64,000 nt of DNA from Ferrovibrio xuzhouensis (GTDB lineage Bacteria; Pseudomonadota; Alphaproteobacteria; Ferrovibrionales; Ferrovibrionaceae), in NCBI RefSeq assembly GCF_042648965.1, contig NZ_JBHRYJ010000001.1, forward strand, positions 1,922,001 to 1,986,000, read 5' to 3'. Shown piece by piece: positions 1 to 10,694 of the stretch (position 1 is its first letter; each line of letters begins with the position of its first letter). A program made the position numbers and the translations under genes. Below the pieces are notes generated by a model. It was given only the letters and a program-made list of their open reading frames with translations. It searched no databases and was not told the origin of the DNA.

Positions 1-1577
<1,577 letters not shown>

Positions 1578-1611
1578 GTCCTGCCTTCCGAACGTCCGGA
1601 AGTTTACGGAG

Positions 1612-1644
1612 AGGCCCGGTCGCAAGACCGGGCCTTTTCTTTTT
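1612..1644 (+). terminator. Rho-independent terminator of groEL
   Basis: A perfect 10-bp stem (AGGCCCGGTC / GACCGGGCCT) with a GCAA loop is followed by TTTTCTTTTT. It begins 34 nt after the groEL stop. It separates groEL from the convergent histidine kinase that ends at 1653. Confidence 0.93.
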
Positions 1645-1652
1645 GTCCGGCG

Positions 1653-3095
1653 TCAGGTGCGGCGCGGCAGGGTCACGGTCGCCAGCAGGCCGCCCTGCGG
1701 CGCGGCGGACAGCACGATGCTGCCGCCCTGGGCGGCAATGGCGTCGCGGGCGATGGTCAGCCCGAGCCCGGTGCCGCCGGTCTCGCGGTTGCGCGAGGTC
1801 TCGAGCCGGGTGAACGGGCGGAAGGCCATCTCCACCTGGTCGGCCGGGATGCCGGGGCCGTCATCGGCGATGGTGACGGTGAGCGCATCGGCATCGGCCC
1901 GCAGCGCCACCTGCACCGCCGTGCCGAACTTGCAGGCATTGTCGATCAGGTTGCCGAAGGCGCGGCGGATGGCGACCGGCTGGCAGACCAGCGCGGCATG
2001 ATCCGGCCCGTCATACTGGGTCGGGCAGCCGGCATCGGTGGCGGTGTCGCACAGGCTGATCAGCAGCGAGGCGAGATCGATGCCGCTGGAGGGCTCGTCG
2101 CGCAGCTGGCTGTTGCCGAAGGTGAGCGTCGCGCTGACCATCGTCTCCATGTCGGCGATATCGGCCAGCACCTGGCGGCGCTGTTCGGCGTCAGGCAGGT
2201 ATTCGGCGAACAGCCGCAGCCGGGTCAGCGGCGTGCGCAGGTCATGCGAGATGGCGGCGATCATCTGCAGCCGGTCGTCGACGAAACGCTTCAGGCGCAA
2301 TTGCATCTCGTTGAAGGAGTTGCCGATCGCCTGCAGTTCCGGCGCGTTGAAGCGACCGACCAGGCGCGGCTCGCGGTCATGGCCGAGCCGGTCCGCGGCG
2401 GCGGCGAGCTCGTCCAGCGGCCGGACCACGCCGCGCGTCACCCAGATCGACAGCAGGCCGATCATCATCACGGCCAGCAGCGGCAAGGCTACGTTGCGGA
2501 CCATGCGCAGGGTTTCCTGTCCGTCGCTTTTCGGCATCACCAGCAGCCAGTCGTCGGTGCCGATGCGAAAGGCGATGCGCAGGTCGCTGCTCAGCATGTT
2601 GCTGCGCCGGTCATCAAGCGCATCGCGCATCACGATCGGCAGCGGCGGCAGGATGATGACCAGCGGGCGTGCCGAATATTCCGGATCGTCGAGGTCGTCG
2701 GCCATCAGCAGCACGTCCTGCGGCGCCAGGCCGAGGGTGTCGGCGATCTGCCGGTGCAGCTCGGCAAAGGCGCCGGCGCGCAGTTCGGCAAAGGCGTTGC
2801 CATGCGGGGCATGGCGGAACTCCGGCTTGGCGCCGAGCGGCGTGAAGTCCAGCCATTGCCGCGCCGGCAGGTTCCGCAGCACGCCCGGCCGGTCGGCGGC
2901 GGATACGGCGTTGCTGCGGTCGCGCGCCTCGCGCAGGGTGGCGAGCAGCCAGTCGCGGTCGAAGAACATGATGTCGGGCGGCCGGATCACCAGCGGCATC
3001 GCCTTGTCGACCGCTTTCACCGCCAGCAGGCCGGCGATGATGACCAGGATCAGGCGGGGCGCCAGGCGCAGGTTGGACCAGATGGGAATGCGCAT
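1653..3095 (-). CDS. Sensor histidine kinase, EnvZ-like
   Basis: A 480-residue membrane kinase that senses a periplasmic signal and phosphorylates the response regulator encoded just upstream. Transmembrane segments lie at about 12-29 and 202-220, flanking a periplasmic domain of about 170 residues, then HAMP (about 220-272). The HisKA motif AAISHDLRTPLTR puts the phospho-accepting His at about 284. The ATPase has the N box GNLIDNACKFG (about 381-391), G1 box DDGPGIP (411-417) and G2 box GGTGLGL (440-446). All catalytic boxes are intact. It follows its response regulator by 10 nt on the minus strand, so the two are one operon. The signal is not recognisable. Confidence 0.95.
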   Translation of the reverse strand: MRIPIWSNLRLAPRLILVIIAGLLAVKAVDKAMPLVIRPPDIMFFDRDWLLATLREARDRSNAVSAADRPGVLRNLPARQWLDFTPLGAKPEFRHAPHGNAFAELRAGAFAELHRQIADTLGLAPQDVLLMADDLDDPEYSARPLVIILPPLPIVMRDALDDRRSNMLSSDLRIAFRIGTDDWLLVMPKSDGQETLRMVRNVALPLLAVMMIGLLSIWVTRGVVRPLDELAAAADRLGHDREPRLVGRFNAPELQAIGNSFNEMQLRLKRFVDDRLQMIAAISHDLRTPLTRLRLFAEYLPDAEQRRQVLADIADMETMVSATLTFGNSQLRDEPSSGIDLASLLISLCDTATDAGCPTQYDGPDHAALVCQPVAIRRAFGNLIDNACKFGTAVQVALRADADALTVTIADDGPGIPADQVEMAFRPFTRLETSRNRETGGTGLGLTIARDAIAAQGGSIVLSAAPQGGLLATVTLPRRT

Positions 3096-3105
3096 CGGGA
3101 TTTCC

Positions 3106-3852
3106 CTAGCTTCGGTCCGGCACAGCGGTCACCGTTGCGGTGAAGAAATAGCCCTCGTTGCGGATCGTCTTGATCAGGGCAGGGTCCTGCGGGTCGGCCT
3201 CGATCTTGCGGCGCAGCCGGCTGATCTGCACGTCGATGCTGCGGTCATAGGCCTGGCTGCTGCGGCCATGCGCCAGGTCGAGCAACTGGTCGCGGGTCAG
3301 CACGCGCTGCGGGTGCTCCAGGAAGGCCAGCAGCAGGTCGAATTCGCCGGAGGTCAGGTCGGTCAGCATCCGGTCGGGCGAGGTCAACGTGCGCCGGCTG
3401 GCATTGAGGTGCCAGCCGGCGAATTCATAGGTGGAAGCGGGGATGGCCGCGTCGGCCTCCGTATTGGTGCTGGCCGCATTCAGCCGGCGGGTCACGGCAC
3501 GGATGCGGGCCAGCAGCTCGCGCGGGTTGAACGGTTTCACCACGTAATCGTCGGCGCCGATTTCAAGGCCGACGATGCGGTCGGTGTCGCCGGTCATCGC
3601 GGTCAGCAGGATGATCGGCACCTGGCTCTCCGCCCGCATGCGGCGGCACAGCGACAGGCCGTCCTCGCCGGGCATCATGATGTCGAGCACGATCACGTCG
3701 ATCCGCGCATCGGCACAGATGGCAAACATCTGCCGGCCGTCGGCGGCCTGGCTGACCCGCAGGCCGTGATCGGTCAGGAAACGGGCCAGCATCGCGCGGA
3801 TGCGCTGGTCGTCGTCGACGATCAGCACATGCCCCGCTCCGGTTGCACTCAC
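3106..3852 (-). CDS. OmpR-family response regulator
   Basis: A winged-helix DNA-binding response regulator, partner of the downstream kinase. The receiver domain has the acidic triad VDDDQ (13-15) and phosphoacceptor Asp57 in VLDIMMPGEDG. The C-terminal Trans_reg_C domain carries LTSGEFDLLLAFLEHPQRVLTRDQLLD. I chose the GTG at 3852 because GGAG lies 8 nt upstream and the protein then starts right before the receiver fold; longer in-frame starts exist at 3885 and 3927. It is divergent from the MipA/OmpV gene (164 bp between), which makes that porin-like gene a candidate target (inference). Confidence 0.93.
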   Translation of the reverse strand: MSATGAGHVLIVDDDQRIRAMLARFLTDHGLRVSQAADGRQMFAICADARIDVIVLDIMMPGEDGLSLCRRMRAESQVPIILLTAMTGDTDRIVGLEIGADDYVVKPFNPRELLARIRAVTRRLNAASTNTEADAAIPASTYEFAGWHLNASRRTLTSPDRMLTDLTSGEFDLLLAFLEHPQRVLTRDQLLDLAHGRSSQAYDRSIDVQISRLRRKIEADPQDPALIKTIRNEGYFFTATVTAVPDRS

Positions 3853-4016
3853 GGTGACATCTCCATGCTCCGGCCATGATAGCATCCCGGCCGGACGCGG
3901 ACGGGAAATTGCAACATTCTGAAACATACCGATACGGCGCTGAAATCCGCCGGCACCGGGCCGCCGCTAGCATGCCCGCCACCTGCCCCTCCCCCAGACA
4001 GTGAGCCTGATCCCGC

Positions 4017-4895
4017 ATGTTCGGATTTTCCTTTCTCTGCCGCCCCCGTCGCGTCGCCGGCCTGCCGGTGCTGGTATTGCCGGCACTGATGCTGCCTGTG
4101 CTGATCGGCCTGACGGCCGGCCCGGCTTTCGCCCAGCAGGCGGGAAGCCCTCCGACGGACAGCAAGGCCGTCGACAGCAAGACATGGGACATCCGGCTTG
4201 GCGCCGGCGTGCTGGTCAAACCCGACTACGAGGGCAGCGACGATTACGAGGTCGCGCCCCTGCCGCTGCTCAGCGTGAATTACCGCGACATCGTGTTCCT
4301 CGAGAAAACGACGACACTCGGTGCCAATGTCTTCACCCTGCGGGGACCGGGGCCGAACGACAAGCTGCAGTTCGGACCGCTGCTGCGCTACCAGTTCGGC
4401 CGCGACCAGGACAGCAACGATGCGCTGCGCGGCCTCGGCGATATCGATGGCGGCATCGATCTGGGTGCCTTCGTCAATTACCGGGCCGGGCCATGGTCGG
4501 CCGGGCTGACGATGTTCCGCGATGTCAGCGATGCCTATGACGGTGGCATGACTGCGCAACTGAAGGGCGGCTATGCCTATCCCATCAGCCAGCGGCTGCG
4601 GCTGCGCACGGAAGTCTCGACCACCTGGGCCGATGACAACTATACCGAGGCCTTCTTCGGCATCACGGCGCTGCAGGCCCAGCGCAGCGGCCTGCGGCAG
4701 TACCAGGCCGAGGGCGGCTTCAAGGATGCCGGCCTGTCGCTCGCCCTTGATTACAGCCTGACCGACCATTGGGGGCTGACCGGGCTGGTCGGTTACAAGC
4801 GCCTGCTCGGCGATGCCGCCGACAGCCCGCTGGTCGAGGACCAGGGATCGGCCAACCAGCTGACCGGTGGCCTGCTGCTCAGCTACAAATTCTGA
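4017..4895 (+). CDS. MipA/OmpV family outer-membrane protein
   Basis: A 292-residue protein with a signal peptide ending near PAFAQQ (about residue 40), then alternating hydrophobic/polar strands typical of a small beta-barrel. It ends in an aromatic residue (LLLSYKF), the usual outer-membrane insertion signal. The family signature appears as GAGVLVKPDYEGSDDYEVAP near the mature N terminus. MipA/OmpV proteins are implicated in murein hydrolase scaffolding or small-molecule permeability; the precise role here is unknown. It is divergent from the two-component system and has its own terminator. Confidence 0.9.
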   Translation: MFGFSFLCRPRRVAGLPVLVLPALMLPVLIGLTAGPAFAQQAGSPPTDSKAVDSKTWDIRLGAGVLVKPDYEGSDDYEVAPLPLLSVNYRDIVFLEKTTTLGANVFTLRGPGPNDKLQFGPLLRYQFGRDQDSNDALRGLGDIDGGIDLGAFVNYRAGPWSAGLTMFRDVSDAYDGGMTAQLKGGYAYPISQRLRLRTEVSTTWADDNYTEAFFGITALQAQRSGLRQYQAEGGFKDAGLSLALDYSLTDHWGLTGLVGYKRLLGDAADSPLVEDQGSANQLTGGLLLSYKF

Positions 4896-4913
4896 TCGTA
4901 GCCGTTTCCGGAG

Positions 4914-4941
4914 AGGCCCGGTCTTGCGACCGGGCCTTTTT
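4914..4941 (+). terminator. Rho-independent terminator after MipA/OmpV gene
   Basis: Stem AGGCCCGGTC / GACCGGGCCT with loop TTGC, then TTTT. The stem is identical to that of the groEL terminator and the loop is its reverse complement, so the 24-bp core is an exact inverted copy of the core at 1612. Confidence 0.9.
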
Positions 4942-4950
4942 CGTTGTGGG

Positions 4951-4979
4951 TTGAGCCGCAGGATGCGAACCCCTATAAG
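4951..4979 (+). promoter_or_regulatory. Sigma-70-type promoter for the Hsp70-family gene
   Basis: -35 TTGAGC (4951-4956), 17-nt spacer, -10 TATAAG (4974-4979). It lies directly behind the preceding terminator and about 40 nt before the ATG at 5020, so the Hsp70-like gene is probably a separate transcription unit. Confidence 0.65.
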
Positions 4980-5019
4980 GGGCGCCCTTCCAGCAAGCCG
5001 CCCAGGATTTCCTCCCGCC

Positions 5020-6348
5020 ATGGCAAAGTCCGCGCCAGCCATCTCTCGCGCCGTGGGTATCGATTTCGGCACCACCAATACCGTCGTGGCGATTGCCGAT
5101 GCCGATGGTGGTGTCACGCCGGTCCGCTTCAGCCATGGCGATGTCGTGCAGGAGATTTTCCGCTCGGCGCTGTGTTACGAGGATGTTGCGGGCGGCGGCG
5201 GCCCACGCCGGATCGACGTCTCGGCCGGCGCGCGGGCGATCGAGCAGTTCCTCACCTCGCCCTACGACCACCGCTTCATCCAGTCGTTCAAGTCCTTCGC
5301 CGCCAGCCCGCTGTTCACCGCGACGCAGATCTTCGGCAAGCGCTTCACCTATGAAGACATCCTGAGCGGCTTCCTCGGCCTGCTGCATCGCGAGGCCGGC
5401 GCCGCGCTGGCCGGTATCGCGGCCCTGCCGGTGATCGCCGGCCGGCCGGTGCGTTTCGTCGGCGCCGCGCCGGACCCGGCGCTGGCGCTCCGGCGCATGA
5501 ATGCATCCTACGCCCGTGCCGGCTTTCCCGACGTGCGCTACGCCTACGAGCCGGTCGGCGCCGCCTTTTTCTTCGCCCGCCGGCTGCAGCAGGCCGCCAC
5601 CATCCTGGTGGCCGATTTCGGCGGCGGCACCAGTGACTTCTCGCTGATGCGGTTCGAACGAGGCACTAAAGGGATGACCGCCACGCCGCTCGGCCATGCC
5701 GGTGTTGGCGTCGCCGGCGATGCCTTCGATTTCCGCATCATCGACAATGTGGTCGCGCCGCGGCTCGGCAAGGGCGGCCTGTACCGGAGCGACGGCAAGA
5801 ACCTGCCGATGCCCGGCCAGTATTACGCGCAGTTCGCCCAGTGGCATCAGCTCGCCATGCTGAAATCGCCGAAAGTGCTGGCCGACCTGCGTCGTCTGGC
5901 CAGGGCCGCCGTCACGCCGGCGGCGATCGAGGATTTCATCACCGTGGTGGAGATGGACCTGGGCTTCGGCCTCTACCGCGCGGTATCAGACGCCAAGACG
6001 GCGCTGTCCGCCGCCGCGCGCACGGAGTTGTGCTTCGACATGGAAGGCGTGACCATCCGCGAGCGCATCAGCCGCAAGGATTTCGAAGGCTGGATCGCGC
6101 CCGACCTGGCGCAGATCGATGCCGCGCTCGATCAGGTTTTCAGCCTGGCGGGGCTCGCACCGGCCGCCGTCGACCAGGTGTTCATGACCGGCGGTTCGTC
6201 GTTCGTGCCGGCCCTGCAGGACCTGTTTGCGGCGCGCTTCGGCGCGGCGCGGCTGGCGACCGGCGACCAGCTGCAGTCGATTGCCTCGGGCCTGGCGCTG
6301 ATCGGCCTGGAGCAGGATGCGGGGCATTGGCTGGCGCCGGCCGACTGA
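5020..6348 (+). CDS. Hsp70 family protein, YegD-like
   Basis: A 442-residue actin-fold ATPase related to DnaK but with only the nucleotide-binding half: phosphate-1 motif VGIDFGTTNTVVAI (12-25), phosphate-2 motif VADFGGGTSDFS (about 197-208) and adenosine motif MTGGSSFVPALQDLF (about 389-403). No substrate-binding domain or C-terminal EEVD-like tail follows. Length matches E. coli YegD (about 450). The ATG at 5020 gives a start directly before the ATPase fold; longer in-frame extensions run back through the terminator and are unlikely. It stands alone behind its own promoter. Client or partner unknown. Confidence 0.92.
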   Translation: MAKSAPAISRAVGIDFGTTNTVVAIADADGGVTPVRFSHGDVVQEIFRSALCYEDVAGGGGPRRIDVSAGARAIEQFLTSPYDHRFIQSFKSFAASPLFTATQIFGKRFTYEDILSGFLGLLHREAGAALAGIAALPVIAGRPVRFVGAAPDPALALRRMNASYARAGFPDVRYAYEPVGAAFFFARRLQQAATILVADFGGGTSDFSLMRFERGTKGMTATPLGHAGVGVAGDAFDFRIIDNVVAPRLGKGGLYRSDGKNLPMPGQYYAQFAQWHQLAMLKSPKVLADLRRLARAAVTPAAIEDFITVVEMDLGFGLYRAVSDAKTALSAAARTELCFDMEGVTIRERISRKDFEGWIAPDLAQIDAALDQVFSLAGLAPAAVDQVFMTGGSSFVPALQDLFAARFGAARLATGDQLQSIASGLALIGLEQDAGHWLAPAD

Positions 6349-6387
6349 AACCGGGCTGCCACGGGGCACGGCGCTGGCAAACCGGCG

Positions 6388-6415
6388 AAAACGGCCCCGG
6401 ACATTTCCGTTTTTT
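6388..6415 (+). terminator. Candidate terminator after Hsp70-family gene
   Basis: AAAACGG (6388-6394) can pair with CCGTTTT (6407-6413) around a 12-nt loop, and the T run continues to 6415. The stem is weaker than the other terminators in the window. Confidence 0.5.
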
Positions 6416-6524
6416 AAGCATGGTCCCAAGGGGATATCCGGATAGTAACGCGACGGGCGGAAACCCTGGCCCCTATGGTTCGAACCAGCAGTGTCCAACC
6501 AAAGGTTCCGTCAGGACCAGCCTC

Positions 6525-7142
6525 ATGGCCCGTTTCCCGTTCCTCCGCCCCGCTTCCGGCACCCGGCCGCGCCGCGCCGATACGCTCGACGTGATCGTCG
6601 AGCCGACCCTGCGCCGGCTGGCCGATTACTGGCTGTCGCGCCGGGCCGGGCAGGTGATGCCGCGCCGGGCCGACATTGATCCGGTCGATATTCCCTGGGC
6701 GCTGTCGCAGCTTTTCCTGGTCGACTGCGTCAGCGACGCCGGCCGCGGCGCCGATGGCGGCCGCTGGCGCTATCGCTACCGGCTGGCCGGCGAGGAGGTC
6801 GAGAAGGTGTTCCGTGCCAGTTCCGGCCGCCACAGCCTGCGTGGTGCCTGGCTTGACGATATCCTCGAGCCGCAGCATCTGACGCCGGTGATGGCGCGCT
6901 GGCGGCCGCTGCCGGACGACGGCTGCATCGTCTACATGCAGGGCATGATCTACCGCATGGCCGACTGCCTGGCGCGCGGCGGCCGCATCATGCTGCCGCT
7001 GGCCGATGAGCCCGGCGGTCCGGTCACCGGCCTGATCGGCGCCACCGACTGCGACTGGGAATGCCGCAAGGCGGCCGACAGCGCGACGGCCATGCCGGCG
7101 GATATCGCCGTCACCTATATCCCCGCCGGCATGCTGGCCTGA
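6525..7142 (+). CDS. PAS_5-type small signalling protein, copy 1
   Basis: A 205-residue soluble protein of the PAS_5 (PF07310) type: LADYWLSRRAGQVMPRRADIDPVDIPWALSQLFLVD-like core at about 28-65, then an arginine-rich strand (RWRYRYRLAG) and a closing strand near LPLADEPGGPVTGLIG. These proteins are single PAS-fold modules with no output domain; their function is not established. It is the first of a tandem pair; the next copy begins 66 nt after its stop and shares most of the core, so this looks like a local duplication. The ATG at 6525 is the first Met after an uninformative upstream stretch. Confidence 0.85.
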   Translation: MARFPFLRPASGTRPRRADTLDVIVEPTLRRLADYWLSRRAGQVMPRRADIDPVDIPWALSQLFLVDCVSDAGRGADGGRWRYRYRLAGEEVEKVFRASSGRHSLRGAWLDDILEPQHLTPVMARWRPLPDDGCIVYMQGMIYRMADCLARGGRIMLPLADEPGGPVTGLIGATDCDWECRKAADSATAMPADIAVTYIPAGMLA

Positions 7143-7208
7143 ACCAGGATTCGCCGTGGCGGTCCGGGCCTTCCAGCCGGCTCACCTTCCACTAGACTGG
7201 GGTCCGTC

Positions 7209-7847
7209 ATGAACGCCACCTTTTCCCTGGTCGACGATCCCGAAGCCTACCGCGCCGGCATCCGGGTGGTGATGACGGAACGGCGCCGCGTCGCCGATAC
7301 GTTCGAGTGCATCGGCGATCCGCTGCTGCGCCGGCTGGGCGACTACTGGCTGTCGCTGCGGACGGGCCGCCCGATGCCGTCGCGCCGCGACATTGATCCG
7401 GCCGCCATGCCCTGGGCCCTGCCCTACGTCTATCTGGTCGACTGCCTCACCGATGCCGGGCCGGGCGCTGATGGCGGTCGCTGGCGTTATCGCTATCGCG
7501 TCGCCGGCGAGGCCATCGAGCAGGTGTTTCGTGGCCGCATGGGGCGCAGCAGTGCCCGCCATGTCTGGCTCGACGACATGATCGCGCCCGAAGCCCTGCC
7601 GCTGGTGATGGAACGCTGGCGGCCGCTGGCGGAATCCGGGCAGATCCTGTTCATGCAGGGCATGATCTACCGGCTGGCCGACCGCTTTGCCCGCGGCTGC
7701 CGGCTGATGCTGCCGCTGGCGGAAATCCCGGGTGGTCCGGTCACCGGCTTCATCGGCATCACGCGATGCGACTGGACGATACCGGTCATCGACCCCGCCG
7801 CAGCCGACATCACCATCACCCATATCCCCGCCGCCGGACTCGCCTGA
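7209..7847 (+). CDS. PAS_5-type small signalling protein, copy 2
   Basis: A 212-residue paralogue of the preceding gene. Shared blocks include the core DYWLS.R.G..MP.RRDIDP, LVDC..DAG.GADGGRWRYRYR, and QGMIY-LADRFARG-LPLAE-PGGPVTGFIG. It has a longer N terminus (about 35 residues). Start ATG at 7209. No output or membrane segment. Convergent with the LysR gene that ends 13 nt downstream. Function unknown. Confidence 0.85.
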   Translation: MNATFSLVDDPEAYRAGIRVVMTERRRVADTFECIGDPLLRRLGDYWLSLRTGRPMPSRRDIDPAAMPWALPYVYLVDCLTDAGPGADGGRWRYRYRVAGEAIEQVFRGRMGRSSARHVWLDDMIAPEALPLVMERWRPLAESGQILFMQGMIYRLADRFARGCRLMLPLAEIPGGPVTGFIGITRCDWTIPVIDPAAADITITHIPAAGLA

Positions 7848-7860
7848 GCGCCCGAGAGCA

Positions 7861-8775
7861 TCAGCGCCGGCGCGCGGCCTTGCGCGCCGTGCCGGCCGCG
7901 AGCAGGGCGCGCTCGTTCTCGAACAGCGCAATCAGGAAATCCATGCCAGCCCGCACCCGCGGCGCGCGGCGCAGATCCGGATGCACCAGCAGCCAGATCT
8001 CGCGGTCGGCTGCCGCCGCATCGAGCGGCAGCAGTCTCAGCAACGGGTCCTGCGCGGCGAGGAAATGCGGCAGGGCGGCGATGCCAAGTCCGGTCCGCGC
8101 CGCCTGGTGCAGGCTGGCGAGGTCGTTGGCGGCAAAGGCCAGCGGCCGGCCGCCGGCCAGCTTCAGCAGCAGGCGCTGCTGCGGCACCGCCTCCAGGCTG
8201 TCGTCATAGCCGACATAGTCGCGCGCCGCCGATGATCGCCACGCCGCGCGATAGCTGCGCGCCGCATAGAAGCCGAAACCAAGCGTGCCGAGCCGGCGCG
8301 CCACCAGCCGGCCGTCGGCCGGTTTGCTCAGGCGCACGGCAAGGTCGGCCTCGCGGCGGCCGAGATCGGCAGCCTCCTTGCCACCGGCGAGCTCCAGGCT
8401 GATGCCCGGGTGCCGCTGCCGGAAGCCCAGCAGGCGCGGCGCGATGAAGGCGGCGGCCACCACCGGCGGTGCAGCGATGCGCAGGCTGCCGGCCAGGCCA
8501 CCGGCCGCATCGCCCGCGGCACCGCCGGCCTGGCGGCCGAGTGCCAGCGCCTCCTGCTCGACCCGTTCGGCGGCGGTCAGCAGCCGCAGGCCTTCCTCGG
8601 TCAGCGCATAGCCGCGCGCCAGCCGGTCGAACAGCTTCAGCCCGAGCCGCCGTTCCAGCGTCGCGATGCGCCGCGCCACCGTGGTGTGGTCGACCTTCAG
8701 CCGCCGTGCTGCCGCCGACAGTGACGGGCTGCGCCCGAGTTCGAGGAAATAGCGGATGTCGTCCCAGTCTCTCAT
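7861..8775 (-). CDS. LysR family transcriptional regulator
   Basis: A 304-residue LTTR. The winged helix-turn-helix spans about residues 3-63 (RDWDDIRYFLELGRSPSLSA, then AAARRLKVDHTTVARRIATLERRLG). A periplasmic-binding-like effector domain follows from about 90. I chose the ATG at 8775 rather than the in-frame start at 8811 because LTTRs of this MRDWDDIRYF subtype begin there. It is divergent from the quinone oxidoreductase (117 bp between starts), the usual arrangement for an LTTR and its target. The effector cannot be inferred. Confidence 0.93.
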   Translation of the reverse strand: MRDWDDIRYFLELGRSPSLSAAARRLKVDHTTVARRIATLERRLGLKLFDRLARGYALTEEGLRLLTAAERVEQEALALGRQAGGAAGDAAGGLAGSLRIAAPPVVAAAFIAPRLLGFRQRHPGISLELAGGKEAADLGRREADLAVRLSKPADGRLVARRLGTLGFGFYAARSYRAAWRSSAARDYVGYDDSLEAVPQQRLLLKLAGGRPLAFAANDLASLHQAARTGLGIAALPHFLAAQDPLLRLLPLDAAAADREIWLLVHPDLRRAPRVRAGMDFLIALFENERALLAAGTARKAARRR

Positions 8776-8892
8776 GGCGCCCTGCCATATTGTGCAAAAA
8801 CACACATTCACTCTGCAGGAATATCATCTTCTGTGGATTTTCGCAGGCGCTAGTTTGTCCCCGCCGACAGACATGCCCAGGAGGATCCGGCA

Positions 8893-9900
8893 ATGAATGC
8901 ACCGATGCAGCGCACGGCCAGCGACGTGACGACCCAGGTGATTGAAATGGCCCGCACCGGCGGCCCTGAGGTACTGCAGCCGGCCGAACGCCGGCTGGCC
9001 GCGCCGGGGCCGGGCGAGGTGCTACTGCGCCAGCAGGCGGCCGGCGTCAGCTTCGTCGACACCTATCACCGCACCGGTCTCTATCCGCTGCCGCTGCCGG
9101 CCGTGCCCGGCATCGAGGGCGCCGGCATCGTCGCGGCCGTCGGCCCTGATGTCACCGCGGTGGCGCCGGGCGATCGCGTCGCCTGGATGGGCCATCCGGT
9201 CGGCGGCTATGCCGCGGCGCGGCTGCTGCCGGCGGCGCGGCTGGTGAAGCTGCCCGACGACGTCGGCTTCGATACGGCCGCCGCCGTGCTGGCACGCGGC
9301 ATCACCGCGCATATGCTGCTGCAACAGGTCTATCCGGTCGGGCCGGGCACCATTGTGCTGGTGCATGCCGCCGCCGGCGGCCTCGGGCTGATCCTCGTGC
9401 AATGGGCGAAGCGGCTCGGCGCCACGGTGATCGGCACCGTCGGCTCGGCGGCCAAGGCGGCGCTGGCCGAACGCCACGGCCTCGACCATGTGATCCTGTA
9501 CCGCGAGCAGGATGTCGCGGCGACGGCGCGGGCGCTCACCGATGGCCGTGGCGTCGATTACGTGATCGACGGCATCGGCGGCGACATGCTGCGCAAGAGC
9601 CTCGACTGCGCCCGGCTGTTCGGCACGGTGGCCAGCGTCGGCCAGGCCGGCGGCCCGGTCGCGCCGCTCGACGTGCATGAGATCGGCCCGCGCCGCGCGC
9701 TCAGTTTCGTGCGGCCGAGCGTCATGGCCTACAGCAGCCTGCCGGAGCATTACCAGCCGGCGGCGCAGGCGGTGCTGGCCATGCTGCAGGCCGGCCTGCA
9801 GGTGGAGATCGGCGCGCGCTATCCGCTGGCGGCCGCCGCCGAGGCGCATCGTGCGCTGGAGGCGGGGCAGACCACCGGCTCGGTGCTGCTGGAGATGTGA
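8893..9900 (+). CDS. Quinone oxidoreductase-like NADPH-dependent MDR protein
   Basis: A 335-residue medium-chain dehydrogenase/reductase of the zeta-crystallin/QOR group: N-terminal GroES-like domain (PGEVLLRQQAAGVSFVDTYH at about 40-59) and a Rossmann domain with AAAGGLGLILVQWAKRLGA (from about 157). The zinc-binding cysteines of alcohol dehydrogenases are absent, as expected for QOR. Expected chemistry is one- or two-electron reduction of quinones or enones with NADPH. An AGGAGG ribosome site lies 8 nt before the ATG. It is probably controlled by the divergent LysR regulator. Confidence 0.92.
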   Translation: MNAPMQRTASDVTTQVIEMARTGGPEVLQPAERRLAAPGPGEVLLRQQAAGVSFVDTYHRTGLYPLPLPAVPGIEGAGIVAAVGPDVTAVAPGDRVAWMGHPVGGYAAARLLPAARLVKLPDDVGFDTAAAVLARGITAHMLLQQVYPVGPGTIVLVHAAAGGLGLILVQWAKRLGATVIGTVGSAAKAALAERHGLDHVILYREQDVAATARALTDGRGVDYVIDGIGGDMLRKSLDCARLFGTVASVGQAGGPVAPLDVHEIGPRRALSFVRPSVMAYSSLPEHYQPAAQAVLAMLQAGLQVEIGARYPLAAAAEAHRALEAGQTTGSVLLEM

Positions 9901-9991
9901 AGGCGGCCTTCCGGCAGGCCGGTCCTGCTGCGACGGTGTCGCAGGGGAAGGCCCGGCAGCCCGGGAGATCGTCGGTGCTGACGCCACAAAT

Positions 9992-10021
9992 TTGTGAATC
10001 ATGGTTTCGACTCAATAAGAT
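9992..10021 (+). promoter_or_regulatory. Possible promoter in AT-rich gap before the Aer-type PAS gene
   Basis: TTGTGA (9992-9997) and TAAGAT (10016-10021) are separated by 18 nt inside a conspicuously AT-rich stretch (about 9985-10055) in an otherwise GC-rich region. It is placed to serve the three-gene chemotaxis-like cluster. The match is partial; a sigma-28 or other promoter cannot be excluded. Confidence 0.35.
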
Positions 10022-10113
10022 AAAAGAATTTTAGAATGAAAATAATTCCTTGCCTCGGGTGAAAAACCGCAGAATGTAATCGCCGGTTGTTCAACCTCCG
10101 GGGGGAAGGAAGA

Positions 10114-10644
10114 ATGCAGCGGCCACAGCCGACCGCCACAGAGCGGAGTTTTTCCGAGCACGAGATCATCGTCAGCAAGACCGACCTCAAGGGCCGGATG
10201 ACCTATGTGAACGACGTGTTCTGCAAGGTCGGCCTCTATGAGGAAGAGGAACTGCTCGGCCAGCCGCACAGCATCCTGCGCCATCCCGACATGCCGCGCG
10301 CCGTCTTTCACCTGCTGTGGCAGCGCATCCAGGAGGGCGCCGAGATCTTCGCCTATGTGAAGAACATGGCGAAGAACGGCGACTTCTACTGGGTACTGGC
10401 CCATGTGACGCCGAGCCACGACCTGCAGGGCAAGGTCGACGGCTACCATTCGAACCGGCGTCTGCCCGGCCGCAATGCGCTGGCGGTTATCGAACCGCTG
10501 TACAAGCGGCTGCTCGCCGAAGAGCAGCGCCAGGCCGACCGCAAGCTGGGCATGCAGGCCGGCGCCGCGCTGCTGAACGACGTGCTGCGCGAACGGCAGC
10601 AGGGTTACGACGAATTCGTGCTTGGTCTGGCCACCATGGACTGA
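10114..10644 (+). CDS. Aer-type PAS domain protein (aerotaxis sensor module)
   Basis: A 176-residue protein that is essentially one PAS domain (about 12-118) of the Aer class: DLKGRMTYVNDVFCKVGLY, LLGQPHSILRHPDMPRAVF and YVKNMAKNGDFYWVLAHV. In E. coli Aer the equivalent PAS binds FAD and reports redox state to a fused HAMP-signalling domain. Here that output is missing; a charged helical tail (about 125-176) follows instead. The next gene, 50 nt downstream, is a chemoreceptor with no PAS domain, so the two may work as a split Aer. The start at 10114 has GGGGGAAGGA directly upstream. Confidence 0.88.
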   Translation: MQRPQPTATERSFSEHEIIVSKTDLKGRMTYVNDVFCKVGLYEEEELLGQPHSILRHPDMPRAVFHLLWQRIQEGAEIFAYVKNMAKNGDFYWVLAHVTPSHDLQGKVDGYHSNRRLPGRNALAVIEPLYKRLLAEEQRQADRKLGMQAGAALLNDVLRERQQGYDEFVLGLATMD

Positions 10645-10694
10645 CGGCGCCGGCGGCGGACCGCCGGCAGGGAAACGCCAACGGAGGGGAAGGC

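Noticed and set aside
6469..6500. tRNA T-arm-like GGTTCGAACC
   Set aside because: The palindrome lacks a surrounding acceptor stem, D-arm or anticodon arm that I can fold; no tRNA is supported anywhere in the window.
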